This document shows positions 34,356 to 43,701 of a stretch of DNA of 64,000 nt, piece by piece. The notes below the pieces were generated by a model. The model ran no database searches, was not told where the DNA came from, and was given only the letters and a program-made list of their open reading frames with translations. Within the stretch, counting starts at the first letter, position 1. Each line of letters opens with the position of its first letter. The position numbers were made by a program, and so were the translations under genes. Origin of the DNA: Streptomyces diastaticus subsp. diastaticus (GTDB taxonomy: Bacteria > Actinomycetota > Actinomycetes > Streptomycetales > Streptomycetaceae); assembly GCF_011170125.1 (NCBI RefSeq), contig NZ_BLLN01000001.1, positions 186,001-250,000 on the forward strand, read 5' to 3'.

Positions 34356-35963
34356 ATGTCCGCGCCGGAAAACGCCACCACACCGCCCAACCCCGAGCTG
34401 CACACCACCGCGGGCAAGCTCGCGGACCTGCAGCGCCGGATCGAGGAGGCCACGCACGCCGGTTCCGCGCGTGCGGTCGAGAAGCAGCACGCCAAGGGCA
34501 AACTGACCGCGCGTGAGCGAATCGGCCTCCTCCTCGACGAGGGCTCCTTCGTGGAGCTGGACGAGTTCGCCCGGCACCGATCCACCAGTTTCGGCCTGGA
34601 GGCGAACCGTCCGTACGGGGACGGGGTCGTGACGGGTTACGGCATGGTCGACGGCCGGCCCGTGGCGGTCTTCTCGCAGGACTTCACCGTCTTCGGCGGG
34701 GCCCTCGGCGAGGTCTTCGGGCAGAAGATCATCAAGGTGATGGACTTCGCCCTGAAGAACGGCTGTCCGATCATCGGCATCAACGACTCGGGCGGCGCGC
34801 GCATCCAGGAGGGCGTGAGCGCCCTGGGCATGTACGGCGAGATCTTCCGCCGCAACACCCACGCCTCCGGGGTCATCCCGCAGATCTCCCTGGTGGTGGG
34901 TCCGGCGGCGGGCGGCGCGGTGTACTCGCCGGCGATCACCGACTTCACGGTGATGGTCGACCAGACCTCGCACATGTTCATCACGGGTCCGGACGTCATC
35001 AAGACGGTCACCGGCGAGGACGTCGGTTTCGAGGAGCTGGGCGGCGCGCGGACGCACAACGCCACCTCGGGTGTCGCTCACCACATGGCGGGCGACGAGA
35101 AGGACGCCATCGAGTACGTCAAGTCCCTGCTGTCCTACCTGCCGTCGAACAACCTCAGCGAGGCCCCGGTCTTCCCCGAGGAGGCCGAGCTGGAGGTCAA
35201 CGACGAGGACCGGGAACTGGACGTCATCGTCCCGGACAGCGCGAACCAGCCGTACGACATGCACCGTGTCATCGAGCACGTGCTGGACGACGGGGAGTTC
35301 CTGGAGACGCAGGCCCTGTTCGCCCCGAACATCGTCACCGGCTTCGGCCGCGTCGAGGGCCACCCGGTCGGTGTCGTCGCCAACCAGCCGATGCAGTTCG
35401 CCGGCTGCCTGGACATCGACGCGAGCGAGAAGGCGGCGCGCTTCGTGCGGACCTGCGACGCCTTCAACATCCCGGTGCTGACCTTCGTGGACGTACCGGG
35501 CTTCCTGCCGGGCGTCGACCAGGAGCACACCGGCATCATCCGCCGCGGCGCCAAGCTGATCTACGCCTACGCCGAGGCGACGGTGCCACTGATCACCGTG
35601 ATCACCCGCAAGGCGTTCGGCGGGGCGTACGACGTGATGGGCTCCAAGCACCTGGGCGCCGACCTCAACCTCGCCTGGCCGACGGCGCAGATCGCCGTGA
35701 TGGGCGCGCAGGGCGCGGTCAACATCCTGCACCGCCGCACATTGGCGCAGACCCCCGCCGACGAGCTGGAAGCGGTACGCACGCGCCTCATCCAGGAGTA
35801 CGAGGAGGCGCTGCTCAACCCCTACACGGCGGCCGAGCGCGGCTACATCGACGCGGTGATCATGCCGTCCGACACCCGCAGCCACATCGTGCGTGGGCTG
35901 CGGCAGCTCCGCACCAAGCGGGAGAGCCTGCCGCCGAAGAAGCACGGCAACATCCCGCTCTGA
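34356..35963 (+). CDS. pccB: Propionyl-CoA (acyl-CoA) carboxylase beta subunit
   Basis: A 535-residue carboxyltransferase. The N domain has [17 protein letters not shown] and the oxyanion [13 protein letters not shown]; the C domain has [40 protein letters not shown] and ends [12 protein letters not shown]. It transfers carboxyl from biotin to propionyl-CoA, giving methylmalonyl-CoA, a polyketide extender. The near-identical match to Streptomyces PccB is recalled. It acts with AccA2 (39393) and the epsilon subunit next door. The ATG at 34356 has GGGAG upstream. Confidence 0.95.
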   Translation: MSAPENATTPPNPELHTTAGKLADLQRRIEEATHAGSARAVEKQHAKGKLTARERIGLLLDEGSFVELDEFARHRSTSFGLEANRPYGDGVVTGYGMVDGRPVAVFSQDFTVFGGALGEVFGQKIIKVMDFALKNGCPIIGINDSGGARIQEGVSALGMYGEIFRRNTHASGVIPQISLVVGPAAGGAVYSPAITDFTVMVDQTSHMFITGPDVIKTVTGEDVGFEELGGARTHNATSGVAHHMAGDEKDAIEYVKSLLSYLPSNNLSEAPVFPEEAELEVNDEDRELDVIVPDSANQPYDMHRVIEHVLDDGEFLETQALFAPNIVTGFGRVEGHPVGVVANQPMQFAGCLDIDASEKAARFVRTCDAFNIPVLTFVDVPGFLPGVDQEHTGIIRRGAKLIYAYAEATVPLITVITRKAFGGAYDVMGSKHLGADLNLAWPTAQIAVMGAQGAVNILHRRTLAQTPADELEAVRTRLIQEYEEALLNPYTAAERGYIDAVIMPSDTRSHIVRGLRQLRTKRESLPPKKHGNIPL

Positions 35964-35991
35964 CGGACACGGCACTGCCTGGAGGCCCGAA

Positions 35992-36198
35992 ATGATGATC
36001 AAGGTCGTACGGGGCAACCCGACGCCGGAGGAACTGGCCGCCGCCCTCGCCGTGGTCCGGGCACGGGCCGCCTCCGTGACGGGCTCCGACGAGAGGCCGC
36101 GCACGCCGGAAGGGTGGTCCGACCCGGCGCGCATCGCCCGGACCCGGATGCCGGCACCGGGCCCGCGCTCGTGGGCGCGGACGTTCTGGCCGTCGTAG
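35992..36198 (+). CDS. pccE: Acyl-CoA carboxylase epsilon subunit
   Basis: A 68-residue protein: IKVVRGNPTPEELAAALAVV is the AccE/PccE signature, and it ends in a Pro-rich WARTFWPS. Epsilon subunits are small activators that bind the beta subunit of actinobacterial acyl-CoA carboxylases. The ATG at 35992 is preceded by GGAGG; a second ATG follows directly. It lies 28 bases after pccB and is therefore co-transcribed. There is no close homologue outside actinobacteria. Confidence 0.92.
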   Translation: MMIKVVRGNPTPEELAAALAVVRARAASVTGSDERPRTPEGWSDPARIARTRMPAPGPRSWARTFWPS

Positions 36199-36245
36199 TC
36201 CCCGCCGCGCCGCTCGGACACGGGCCCCGGGCCACCGGCGGCCCG

Positions 36246-36279
36246 GGAGGCGCTTGAGTATCCGTACTCAAGCGCCTCC
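36246..36279. terminator. Perfect hairpin after the epsilon subunit gene
   Basis: A 15-bp perfect stem GGAGGCGCTTGAGTA / TACTCAAGCGCCTCC with loop TCCG, 47 bases after the pccE stop. It may be a terminator; its TTGAGTA-TACTCAA core could also bind a dimeric regulator in front of the next small gene. Confidence 0.75.
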
Positions 36280-36305
36280 GGCGTGCGGAGCGGAGGATCG
36301 GATTC

Positions 36306-36443
36306 ATGTTGTGGTCCGATTCCGTGGAACGCGAGGAAGAGGTGCCCCGTGCGGCGCGCGAGGCACACGCGATGCTTCGCCGTGCGTGGGTGTTGCTGGC
36401 CGTGGCGGCGGTGGTCGTGATGGGTGTGCTGGGACTGCGCTGA
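36306..36443 (+). CDS. 45-residue membrane peptide
   Basis: A very short gene. ATG at 36306 follows GGAGGAT with 8-base spacing. The product begins MLWSDSVEREEEVPRAARE, an acidic amphipathic helix, followed by AWVLLAVAAVVVMGVLGLR, a C-terminal transmembrane helix with one flanking Arg pair (MLRRAW). The strong ribosome site, correct membrane plan and its placement between pccE and maf favour a real gene. Function unknown. Confidence 0.7.
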   Translation: MLWSDSVEREEEVPRAAREAHAMLRRAWVLLAVAAVVVMGVLGLR

Positions 36444-36518
36444 CGAGGGCGCGTCGCCGCCTCGGGTCCGTTCGCCGGCGGGTCCGTCGGGCGCCCGGCG
36501 GGCGGCTAGGGTCGGGGG

Positions 36519-37118
36519 ATGAGTAATCGTCGTGTGGTGCTGGCATCGGCCTCCCCCGCCCGTCTCGGTCTGCTGCGGCAGGCCGGGCTGGCGCCCGAGG
36601 TGATCGTCAGCGGGGTGGACGAGGACGCGCTGAGCGCGGATTCCCCCGGCGCGCTGGCGCTGGTGCTCGCCGAGGCCAAGGCCGACGCGGTGGCCGCCCG
36701 GCCCGAGGCGTCGGGCTCGGTGCTGATCGGCTGCGACTCGGTCCTGGACCTGGACGGGGCGGCGCTCGGCAAGCCGGCGGACGCCGAGGACGCCACGGCC
36801 CGCTGGAAGGCCATGCGAGGCCGGAACGGGGTGCTGCGCACCGGGCACTGCGTGATCGACACCACCACCGGCCGCCGAGCCTCCGCCACCGCCTCCACCA
36901 CGGTCCGCTTCGGCGAACCCTCGGACGAGGAGATCGCCGCATACGTGGCGAGCGGCGAACCTCTGCACGTGGCCGGGGCGTTCACCCTGGACGGCAGGTC
37001 GGCTCCGTTCATCGACGGCATCGACGGCGACCCTGGCAACGTGATCGGCCTCTCGCTGCCCCTGCTGCGCCGCCTCCTGGGCGAACTCGACCTGACGATC
37101 ACCGACTTCTGGGAGTAG
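36519..37118 (+). CDS. maf: Maf family nucleoside triphosphate pyrophosphatase
   Basis: A 199-residue house-cleaning enzyme that hydrolyses non-canonical or methylated NTPs (dTTP/UTP-type) to the monophosphate and pyrophosphate. [17 protein letters not shown] is the signature loop, VDED the next, [10 protein letters not shown] the metal-binding motif and [14 protein letters not shown] the C-terminal signature. The ATG at 36519 follows a GGGGG run. The gene neighbours the acyl-CoA carboxylase genes as in other actinobacteria. Confidence 0.92.
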   Translation: MSNRRVVLASASPARLGLLRQAGLAPEVIVSGVDEDALSADSPGALALVLAEAKADAVAARPEASGSVLIGCDSVLDLDGAALGKPADAEDATARWKAMRGRNGVLRTGHCVIDTTTGRRASATASTTVRFGEPSDEEIAAYVASGEPLHVAGAFTLDGRSAPFIDGIDGDPGNVIGLSLPLLRRLLGELDLTITDFWE

Positions 37119-37819
37119 GGCGCCGTCACGCCCTCGCTCGCCGGACGGGGGCCGGCCGCCCGGGACGGAGGCAGCACGGCCACGATCCGCAGGAGTCCGC
37201 CGCCGCCTCCACCGCGGACTGCGGTGCGCAGACGCGTGCGCGGGGGTGAGGGGTCCGGCCGGCCGTGCCGGTGCATCGGGTGGTCCGGACAGTTGCCCAC
37301 CATCACCGCGACGACATCGTCGGGGCACGCGGCGAAGTCGAGGCCGGTGAGGGCCGGCTGACCGGCGTGGGCCCTGCCGAGGCCGTACGCGCCGGAGGCG
37401 GGTCGCCGCTCGGGACCGTGCTCACCCACGGTCGCCCCTTGCCGGGCAACAGGCTGACGTGAGATCAGTCCGCAGGGCGCGACTACCCATTGTAGTGATC
37501 GGTGGCACGTAGGAAGCCATTGCCCTCGCTCCGCAGGCAGGCGCCGCAACTCCCGCCTGTCGGGGTCTCGGCGAGACCGCCGCAGAAACGGAAGCCTGGG
37601 CGACGGGCGTCCACCGACGTCGCGTCGAGCCTGCCGGCACTGCTGAACGTGCCTGCTGGAAAGGGGAGTCCGCAGACCGCGAGAGAAGGGGCCGCCGCAG
37701 TCGAGACCTCGCGACCGAGGCGGCACAGCTTCACCCGAACCGGCGGGGAGGAAGGGGACGACTGCCACTGCCGTGACGAGTTCACGCACGGGAACCTCCA
37801 AGGTCGACAACCACGCTTC

Positions 37820-37836
37820 GATTACAGAGAGTAATC
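37820..37836. promoter_or_regulatory. Palindrome in a low-GC pocket
   Basis: GATTAC-AGAGA-GTAATC, perfect 6-bp arms around a 5-bp spacer. Looks like an operator for a dimeric regulator; no gene can be assigned to it. Confidence 0.4.
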
Positions 37837-37864
37837 ACGAGCCGCGTGGATCGCCCACCCCTCG

Positions 37865-37890
37865 ATCCCCCATTCGCTCGAACGGGGGAT
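37865..37890. promoter_or_regulatory. Long near-perfect inverted repeat
   Basis: Twelve-bp arms ATCCCCCATTCG / CGAACGGGGGAT separated by CT, with one A/C mismatch. Could be an operator or a hairpin. It sits in the gene-poor region between maf and the membrane protein. Confidence 0.45.
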
Positions 37891-38448
37891 ATGCGAACGA
37901 CGGCGCATAGAAGCTCCCGAAGGCGGACAAGACTTCCTCGCACACGAGTTCAGGCCGCAGCGTCGCCGCCACAGCACCCCCACCACGACGAAGCGCCTCC
38001 CGCCTCCCCCCGTGCCTCGGGTCAGGGCTTGCACAGCCCTCCCCCGCCCGCCACCCCGCCCTCCCCCAGAGGCACTCGGCCACGGTCTCCGGCTCCCGCC
38101 GCAGCTACGACGGTCCAACACCAGGCAGCCAGCCGGGTACCGGCACCGGCCACGCCGCAGTCCCGGGCGCCAAAGGGGCGGATGCGCACCCGACGAGGCG
38201 GCAAGAAACGGAACCGAGCGGGGCGAGGCGAGGCGGGACGAGACAGGTCGAGAGGAGAAGAACGAGGCGAACGGAGAGACGAGGAACAGCCCATGCCGTC
38301 CGAGCCGCCCCCAACTCACGCGTTCCGCAACCGAGACCAGCCCCGATCCCACGCACCGCCCGAGGAGCCCACCGTGATCCCTCGAACCGGACCGGCGCCC
38401 GGAACGGAATCCGGCGCCGGCCACGCCCCCGGCCCGGCCCTTCCTCGC

Positions 38449-38964
38449 CTAAGCGGCAGGCTTCGGCCCCGCCTCTCCCTGAGGCAGGCCCTGCGCCAGC
38501 TCCTGGCCCTCCTCCCGCTCGCGCCCCCGTTCCTCACGCGCCGCCTGCCCGGACTCCGGACCGTCCGGCCGGCCGCCGGGCCCGTAAGCCACCAGCGTGT
38601 ACACGATCAGGGCGAGCACGGCCATCAGTACCGCGAAGGCTTCCCAGCCGACGAGACCGACCGCGAGGGCGCCGAGGACACCGTGGACGACGGCGGCGAT
38701 GACCAGCAGGACCCGGCCCAGACGCGCCGGCGCGCGGTCGCGGCCGCCGACGAGCAGCAGCACCAGCCCGCAGCCGGCGAGGAAGACGGCGGAGAAGACG
38801 CCGAAACCGAACGCCCCGTCGGACATCAGCGCCGGGTCGAGCCCGTCGAGCGACATCGACTGGTTCTCCACCACGATGCCCACGGTCATCAGCAGCATGA
38901 AGACGCCGAACGCCTCCGCGATCAGCACGAGTCCCGCCACTGCCGCCGCCACTCTGCGCACCAC
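38449..38964 (-). CDS. Small multi-pass membrane protein
   Basis: About 171 residues with four hydrophobic segments: VAAAVAGLVLIAEAFGVFMLL, GVFSAVFLAGCGLVLLLVGG, VLLVIAAVVHGVLGALAVGLV and AFAVLMAVLALIVYTLVAYG. A charged, disordered Arg/Glu/Gln-rich tail follows (about 140-171). The start is taken as GTG at 38964 behind GGAGCAGGGGG; longer frames (to 39051) only add Gly/Arg filler. It is the membrane protein that adjoins the acyl-CoA carboxylase alpha gene in Streptomyces. The function is unknown. Confidence 0.75.
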   Translation of the reverse strand: MVRRVAAAVAGLVLIAEAFGVFMLLMTVGIVVENQSMSLDGLDPALMSDGAFGFGVFSAVFLAGCGLVLLLVGGRDRAPARLGRVLLVIAAVVHGVLGALAVGLVGWEAFAVLMAVLALIVYTLVAYGPGGRPDGPESGQAAREERGREREEGQELAQGLPQGEAGPKPAA

Positions 38965-39392
38965 CGTGCCACCCCCTGCTCCGCCCGGCCGGACGGCCGG
39001 AACATCGGCCCGCGCGCCAGCCCGGTTGGGTGCGCCGACGGGGCGCCGCACGCGGTTACCCGCAGTACGGCGACAGCGCGAACGCTACTTACCGGTAAAC
39101 CCCCGGACAAGACTCCGGCGACACTCCGCCGGACCGCAAAGAAATCCCACGCCCTTCGTAGGGATTCCACAAAGAACTTGGAGCGCGGGACGAGTCCGGC
39201 TACAGAGACCTTGACCACACCGGGGAGCTGCTGCCTCCGAAGGATTCCCCGCGTACCTTGGTGCGACAAGGGATGCAGCCACCTTCGTGAGCCTCGGATC
39301 ACACTCCGTGTGGGCAAGCTCACCTCTGGGGACGGGTCGTGGAGCCGTGTGGGCAGTCCCTAAACTCAGCTTGTTTCAAGGAGGGAGCCATC
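38965..39392. other. Divergent region between the membrane protein and accA2
   Basis: About 430 bases; no gene. TTACCGGTAA at 39089-39098 is a perfect palindrome. TAAACT at 39360-39365 could be the -10 of accA2, about 28 bases before the start codon. Confidence 0.4.
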
Positions 39393-41165
39393 GTGCGCAA
39401 GGTGCTCATCGCCAACCGAGGCGAAATCGCTGTCCGCGTTGCCAGGGCATGCCGGGACGCGGGGATCGAGAGCGTAGCCGTCTACGCCGACCCGGACCGG
39501 GACGCGCTGCACGTCCGCGCGGCCGACGAGGCGTTCGCCCTGGGCGGTGACACGCCCGCGGCCAGCTATCTGGACATCGCCAAGGTGCTCCAGGCGGCCG
39601 CGGACTCGGGTGCGGACGCGATCCACCCCGGCTACGGATTCCTCTCCGAGAACGCGGAGTTCGCGCAGGCTGTCATCGACGCGGGGCTGACCTGGATCGG
39701 CCCGCCGCCGCAGGCCATCCGCGACCTCGGTGACAAGGTGGCGGCCCGTCACATCGCGCAGCGCGCCGGGGCCCCCCTGGTCGCGGGTACTCCCGACCCG
39801 GTCTCCGGCTCGGACGAGGTGGTCGCCTTCGCCGAGGAGCACGGCCTGCCCATCGCCATCAAGGCGGCCTTCGGTGGTGGCGGGCGCGGGCTGAAGGTGG
39901 CCCGCACGCTGGAAGAGGTGCCGGAGCTGTACGACTCGGCCGTGCGTGAGGCCGTCGCGGCCTTCGGCCGGGGCGAGTGCTTCGTCGAGCGTTACCTCGA
40001 CAAGCCACGCCACGTCGAGACGCAGTGCCTGGCCGACCAGCACGGCAACGTCGTCGTCGTCTCCACCCGCGACTGCTCGCTCCAGCGCCGCCACCAGAAG
40101 CTGGTCGAGGAGGCCCCCGCCCCGTTCCTGAGTGAGGCTCAGGTCGAGGAGCTGTACTCGGCGTCCAAGGCCATCCTCAAGGAGGCCGGCTACGTCGGCG
40201 CGGGCACCGTCGAGTTCCTCGTCGGCAACGACGGCACGATCTCCTTCCTGGAGGTCAACACCCGCCTCCAGGTGGAGCACCCGGTCACCGAGGAGGTCGC
40301 CGGCATCGACCTGGTCCGGGAGATGTTCCGGATCGCCGACGGTGAGGAACTGGGCTACGGGGACCCCGTGCTGCGCGGCCATTCCTTCGAGTTCCGCATC
40401 AACGGCGAGGACCCGGGCCGGGGCTTCCTGCCCGCGCCTGGCACCGTCACCGTCTTCGACGCCCCGGCCGGCCCCGGTGTCCGCCTGGACGCCGGCGTGG
40501 AGTCGGGCAGCGTGATCGGCCCGGCCTGGGACTCGCTGCTGGCCAAGCTCATCGTCACCGGCGCCACTCGCCGGCAGGCGCTCCAGCGGGCGGCCCGGGC
40601 GCTGGCGGAGTTCAACGTCGAGGGCATGGCCACCGCCATCCCGTTCCACCGGGCGGTCGTGGCCGACCCGGCGTTCGCGCCCGAACTCACTGGCTCCAGT
40701 GAGCCGTTCACCGTCCACACCCGGTGGATCGAGACGGAGTTCGTCAACGAGATCAAGCCGTTCGACGCGCCCGCCGACGATGACGGCGACGACGAGGCGG
40801 GTCGCGAGACGGTCGTGGTGGAGGTCGGCGGCAAGCGCCTGGAGGTCTCCCTTCCGTCCTCGCTGGGCATGTCGCTGGCCCGCACCGGCCTCGCGGCCGG
40901 GGCGAAGCCGAAGCGCCGCGCCGCCAAGAAGTCGGGCCCGGCCGCCTCCGGCGACAGCCTGGCCTCCCCGATGCAGGGCACCATCGTCAAGATCGCCGTG
41001 GAGGAGGGCCAGGAGGTCAAGGAGGGCGACCTCGTCGTCGTTCTGGAGGCCATGAAGATGGAGCAGCCGCTGAACGCCCACCGTTCCGGCACCGTCAAGG
41101 GCCTCGCCGCCGAGATCGGCGCCTCGATCAGCTCGGGCGCCGTCATCTGCGAGATCAAGGACTGA
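39393..41165 (+). CDS. accA2: Acyl-CoA carboxylase alpha subunit (biotin carboxylase and carrier)
   Basis: A 590-residue bifunctional subunit. The biotin carboxylase (1-445) starts [19 protein letters not shown], includes the ATP-grasp loop [24 protein letters not shown] and [18 protein letters not shown]. The carrier domain (about 515-590) has EAMKMEQ with biotinylated Lys555. It carboxylates biotin using ATP and bicarbonate for the PccB/AccB carboxyltransferases. GTG at 39393 follows GGAGGG. The BirA ligase that modifies it is encoded at 33157. Length equals Streptomyces AccA2 (590). Confidence 0.95.
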   Translation: MRKVLIANRGEIAVRVARACRDAGIESVAVYADPDRDALHVRAADEAFALGGDTPAASYLDIAKVLQAAADSGADAIHPGYGFLSENAEFAQAVIDAGLTWIGPPPQAIRDLGDKVAARHIAQRAGAPLVAGTPDPVSGSDEVVAFAEEHGLPIAIKAAFGGGGRGLKVARTLEEVPELYDSAVREAVAAFGRGECFVERYLDKPRHVETQCLADQHGNVVVVSTRDCSLQRRHQKLVEEAPAPFLSEAQVEELYSASKAILKEAGYVGAGTVEFLVGNDGTISFLEVNTRLQVEHPVTEEVAGIDLVREMFRIADGEELGYGDPVLRGHSFEFRINGEDPGRGFLPAPGTVTVFDAPAGPGVRLDAGVESGSVIGPAWDSLLAKLIVTGATRRQALQRAARALAEFNVEGMATAIPFHRAVVADPAFAPELTGSSEPFTVHTRWIETEFVNEIKPFDAPADDDGDDEAGRETVVVEVGGKRLEVSLPSSLGMSLARTGLAAGAKPKRRAAKKSGPAASGDSLASPMQGTIVKIAVEEGQEVKEGDLVVVLEAMKMEQPLNAHRSGTVKGLAAEIGASISSGAVICEIKD

Positions 41166-41180
41166 CCGGCTCAGCCACCC

Positions 41181-41235
41181 CGGACACGGGAACGGGCCCC
41201 CGGCGGACATCCGCGAGGGCCCGTTCCCGTGTCCG
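41181..41235 (+). terminator. Very strong hairpin terminator of accA2
   Basis: A perfect 19-bp stem (41181-41199 with 41217-41235; core CGGACACGGGAACGGGCCC) and a 17-base loop, starting 16 bases after the stop. Confidence 0.88.
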
Positions 41236-42057
41236 CCTCCTGGCGCCTCGACGCCCCTTCACGGGAGGGCGCCCAACGGCCCCACGCCCGTACGTACGCC
41301 CCACGTGCGCGTCACCGCTCCCCGCCCCGCGTCAAGCCGGGAGGCGGGAGATCCGCCCGGCGGAAGCCCCGCCCGGGTGGCAGCCTCGGCCCCTCTGGAA
41401 GCCTCCACGTCGGCAAGCCGTCCACGGCACCAGGGCCGCGCCCGTAGCGTCACCGCCCGTGCTCCCCAACTCGCCCGCGTCGCCCCGGTGGGCCCGTCCC
41501 GCGCCCGGAACGGCTGGTCATGGAGCCGTATGTGCCGGAGGGCGACGCGGACTCCATCGCCCTGTTCAGGCCCCCCGGGTCGCGCGGGGAATGGGGACGA
41601 ACCCTGGTCGGAGGCGGAGGCCGTGCCCTGTTCGAGCGGGACTCCACCAAGGTCCGCGCCCGGGCCTGTGCGACGTAGGGGCCGTGCGCGCGACGGCGCC
41701 TTGGTGGGTCGCGGTGAGATCGGACCGAGCCAGGACACCGACGGCCAGGAACGCATCCACGCGCTTGTCCCGCCGGTCGACGCGGCGACCGAGTCGGCCG
41801 CCGCGTCGACCGGCACAGCCTCGGCCCCCTCGGCCTGGACGCGGTCCACGCACCGTGGCCGCACCGAGCCAGCCGTCGCCACGCGTGCTGCGCGAGCCGT
41901 GCTTCCGGCACACGCGCGACCTGGCCGAAGGCACGACCACCACCCGTACTGACCCGACGGCACCGGCCCCGCCCACACCCGCCGGGCCCCGTCTCCTGAT
42001 CCCCCCGGCGCCGAGCCGTAGTGGTAGCCACAGTTCAGAATGTAGTACTCCTTATAC
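41236..42057. other. Approximately 820 bp accessory region without an intact gene
   Basis: Contains the relic at 41520-41678. Beyond 41680 several frames are open by GC bias only. Just upstream of 42058 the sequence becomes AT-richer (TTCAGAATGTAGTACTCC), likely the promoter of the XRE gene. Confidence 0.4.
41520..41678 (+). pseudogene. Coding-like fragment, acetyltransferase-like N-terminus
   Basis: A 52-codon frame, preceded in the same frame by codons for PRPERLV, reads MEPYVPEGDADSIALF and then GEWGRTLVGGGGRALFERD to a TAG. Third positions are almost all G or C, as in real genes. RPERLVxEP resembles the opening strand of GNAT acetyltransferases. There is no ribosome site and the rest of such a domain is missing. 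Likely a relic. Confidence 0.3.
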
Positions 42058-42306
42058 GTGAGCGAGCAGGTGCACAACAGGCCGGCCGTGGTGCGCGCCG
42101 AACGCGGGGTGTCGCGCCGGCAACTGGCCGAAGCGGTGGGTGCGCACTACCAGACCATCGGCCACATCGAGCGGGGGCGGTACAACCCGGGCCTGGACCC
42201 GGCGCTGAGGATCGCCGGGTACTTCGCACTGCCGGTGGAGGCGCTGTTCTCACTCGAACCGTTCCGGCCGCTCACGGACGAGATCTACGGGAGGAAGACG
42301 TCATGA
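42058..42306 (+). CDS. XRE-family helix-turn-helix regulator
   Basis: An 82-residue Cro/CI-type DNA-binding protein. The HTH occupies residues 10-50 (SRRQLAEAVGAHYQTIGHIE) and is followed by RGRYNPGLDPALRIAGYFALPVEALFSLEPF, typical of the HTH_3 proteins paired with membrane proteins. The GTG at 42058 has no Shine-Dalgarno, so leaderless expression is likely. Its stop overlaps the start of the membrane gene (ATGA), so the two are translationally coupled. Confidence 0.9.
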   Translation: MSEQVHNRPAVVRAERGVSRRQLAEAVGAHYQTIGHIERGRYNPGLDPALRIAGYFALPVEALFSLEPFRPLTDEIYGRKTS

Positions 42307-42833
42307 CGACGACAAGGCTGAACCGCTACGACCGAGCCATGGTGCGGATCATGAACGACCGCCGGGCACAGCCGCTGTACGCCACGGCCGTCCGGCGGCG
42401 CCTGGTCGTCGCCACGCACCTGGCGCTCACCCTGGCCATCGGCGGGCTGATCGCCCACTCCTGCCTCGGGGCGGGGAACCCGGCCTGGGCCTTGGTCCTC
42501 GTGGTGGCGCTGCTGCTGCCGTGGGCGGTCGCGACCGGGGCGATCAACGGGGCCACCCGTGGCCTGCTCGAACTGCGCGAACGGGCACTGGACGAACGGC
42601 AGTCCGCCGAACGCGCTCAGGTGCGGGCCCGCGCCCACCTGGCCACGACCCTGCTCCTCGCCGCCACCGCCGTCGGCCTGCTGACCGTGGGCGCGGTCTC
42701 CGGCGACGCCCCCACGGCCTACGCGGCACCGGTACTCGTCACGGTCCTCGCGGTGCACTGGCTGATGCCGTTGTGGGTGGCCGGCCTGACGGCTCAGGAC
42801 GAGCCCGCCGAAGACGACGGCCTGGAAGCCTGA
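42303..42833 (+). CDS. Membrane protein coupled to the XRE regulator
   Basis: A 176-residue protein with four predicted transmembrane helices (about 32-52, 60-80, 110-130, 140-160): LVVATHLALTLAIGGLIAH, WALVLVVALLLPWAVATGA, TTLLLAATAVGLLTVGAV and APVLVTVLAVHWLMPLWVAG. Between helices 2 and 3 is a charged helical loop (LLELRERALDERQSAERAQ). Such small membrane proteins commonly follow XRE genes in actinobacteria and may sense a signal or sequester the regulator; this is inference. Confidence 0.85.
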   Translation: MTTTRLNRYDRAMVRIMNDRRAQPLYATAVRRRLVVATHLALTLAIGGLIAHSCLGAGNPAWALVLVVALLLPWAVATGAINGATRGLLELRERALDERQSAERAQVRARAHLATTLLLAATAVGLLTVGAVSGDAPTAYAAPVLVTVLAVHWLMPLWVAGLTAQDEPAEDDGLEA

Positions 42834-42994
42834 CCAGGCTGTAGGCACGGAAGGGACGGTGCCCGCTCCGCCGCGGCCCGGCCGCGCGCCGCCCCTCTCG
42901 GCTCCCCGTCGGAGGCCGCCCCACCCCCCGCACCCCCATGGCATCCTGAAGGAGCAGCGAGGGGCCGCCGAGCCCCACCCCCGGGAGGGAAACC

Positions 42995-43570
42995 ATGCCG
43001 ACCGAGACGGATCAGCGCCCCCTGCGTGCCGACGCGCGGCGCAACCGTGAACGCCTTCTCGTCGAGGCGCGTCGCGCCTTCGCCGCGCACGGCACCGACA
43101 CCTCGCTGGAGGAGATCGCCCGCCGCGCGGGCGTCGGCATCGGCACGCTCTACCGGCACTTCCCAGACCGCGAGGCCCTGCTGAGCGCGGTCTTCGCCGG
43201 GGCCGTGGGGGAACTGCTGGAGCGGGCCCGGGAACTGCTGGAGGCGGAACACCCGTGCGCCGCCCTGGTCGAGTGGCTGCGTTCCCTGATCACTCATGCG
43301 AGTGAGTACGAGGGGCTGTCCGGAGCGCTCATGTCAGCCTCCGGCGGAGCCGGTTCGCCGCTCTCCCGGTGCAGCGACCCGATGCGGGACGCCGGTTCGG
43401 CGCTGCTGGCCCGGGCTCAGGAGTCCGGGGCGGTCCGCCAGGACATCGCCATCAATGACCTGCTCCAGCTCACCAACGCCATCGCCCTCGCCGCCGAAGC
43501 CACCCCCGACGAACCGGGACTGGCCGACCGGCTGCTCTCCCTGACCCTGCGCGGCATCCGGCCGGACTGA
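42995..43570 (+). CDS. TetR/AcrR family regulator
   Basis: A 191-residue repressor. The helix-turn-helix region is RRNRERLLVEARRAFAAHG, then EEIARRAGVGIGTLYRHFPD. The ligand domain resembles the SCO-type TetR with C-terminal LLQLTNAIALAAEA. ATG at 42995 follows GGGAGGG. No operon partner or divergent target lies beside it, so the regulated gene is unknown. Confidence 0.92.
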   Translation: MPTETDQRPLRADARRNRERLLVEARRAFAAHGTDTSLEEIARRAGVGIGTLYRHFPDREALLSAVFAGAVGELLERARELLEAEHPCAALVEWLRSLITHASEYEGLSGALMSASGGAGSPLSRCSDPMRDAGSALLARAQESGAVRQDIAINDLLQLTNAIALAAEATPDEPGLADRLLSLTLRGIRPD

Positions 43571-43701
43571 CCCGCGACCCCCCGGAGCCGACGCCCTTCC
43601 CGGCCGAGGGACCAGGGACCCCGCCCGCGCCCGCCCCCGCGCGAACGCGGTCGGGCGGCCGGGCGGCAGCCCTCGCCGGGCCCCTCACCCGGCGCACCGC
43701 C

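Larger units (their letters stand above)
37119..38448. other. Approximately 1.3 kb accessory or decayed region
   Basis: No protein family was recognised in any frame. GC content dips strongly around 37470-37510 and 37790-37920. Several imperfect ORF fragments have protein-like ends: minus strand 37835-37950 reads EVLSAFGSFYAPSFAYPPFE, plus strand 37740-37834 reads DEFTHGNLQGRQPRFDYRE. Two palindromes (37820-37836 and 37865-37890) suggest former regulatory DNA. Confidence 0.4.

Noticed and set aside
39089..39098. TTACCGGTAA as a regulatory site
   Set aside because: Only 10 bp and without a second copy or link to a promoter; left as a note in the region entry.
39339..39392. Extended start of accA2 at 39339
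   Set aside because: The family start [10 protein letters not shown] directly follows the GTG at 39393, which has its own GGAGGG ribosome site.
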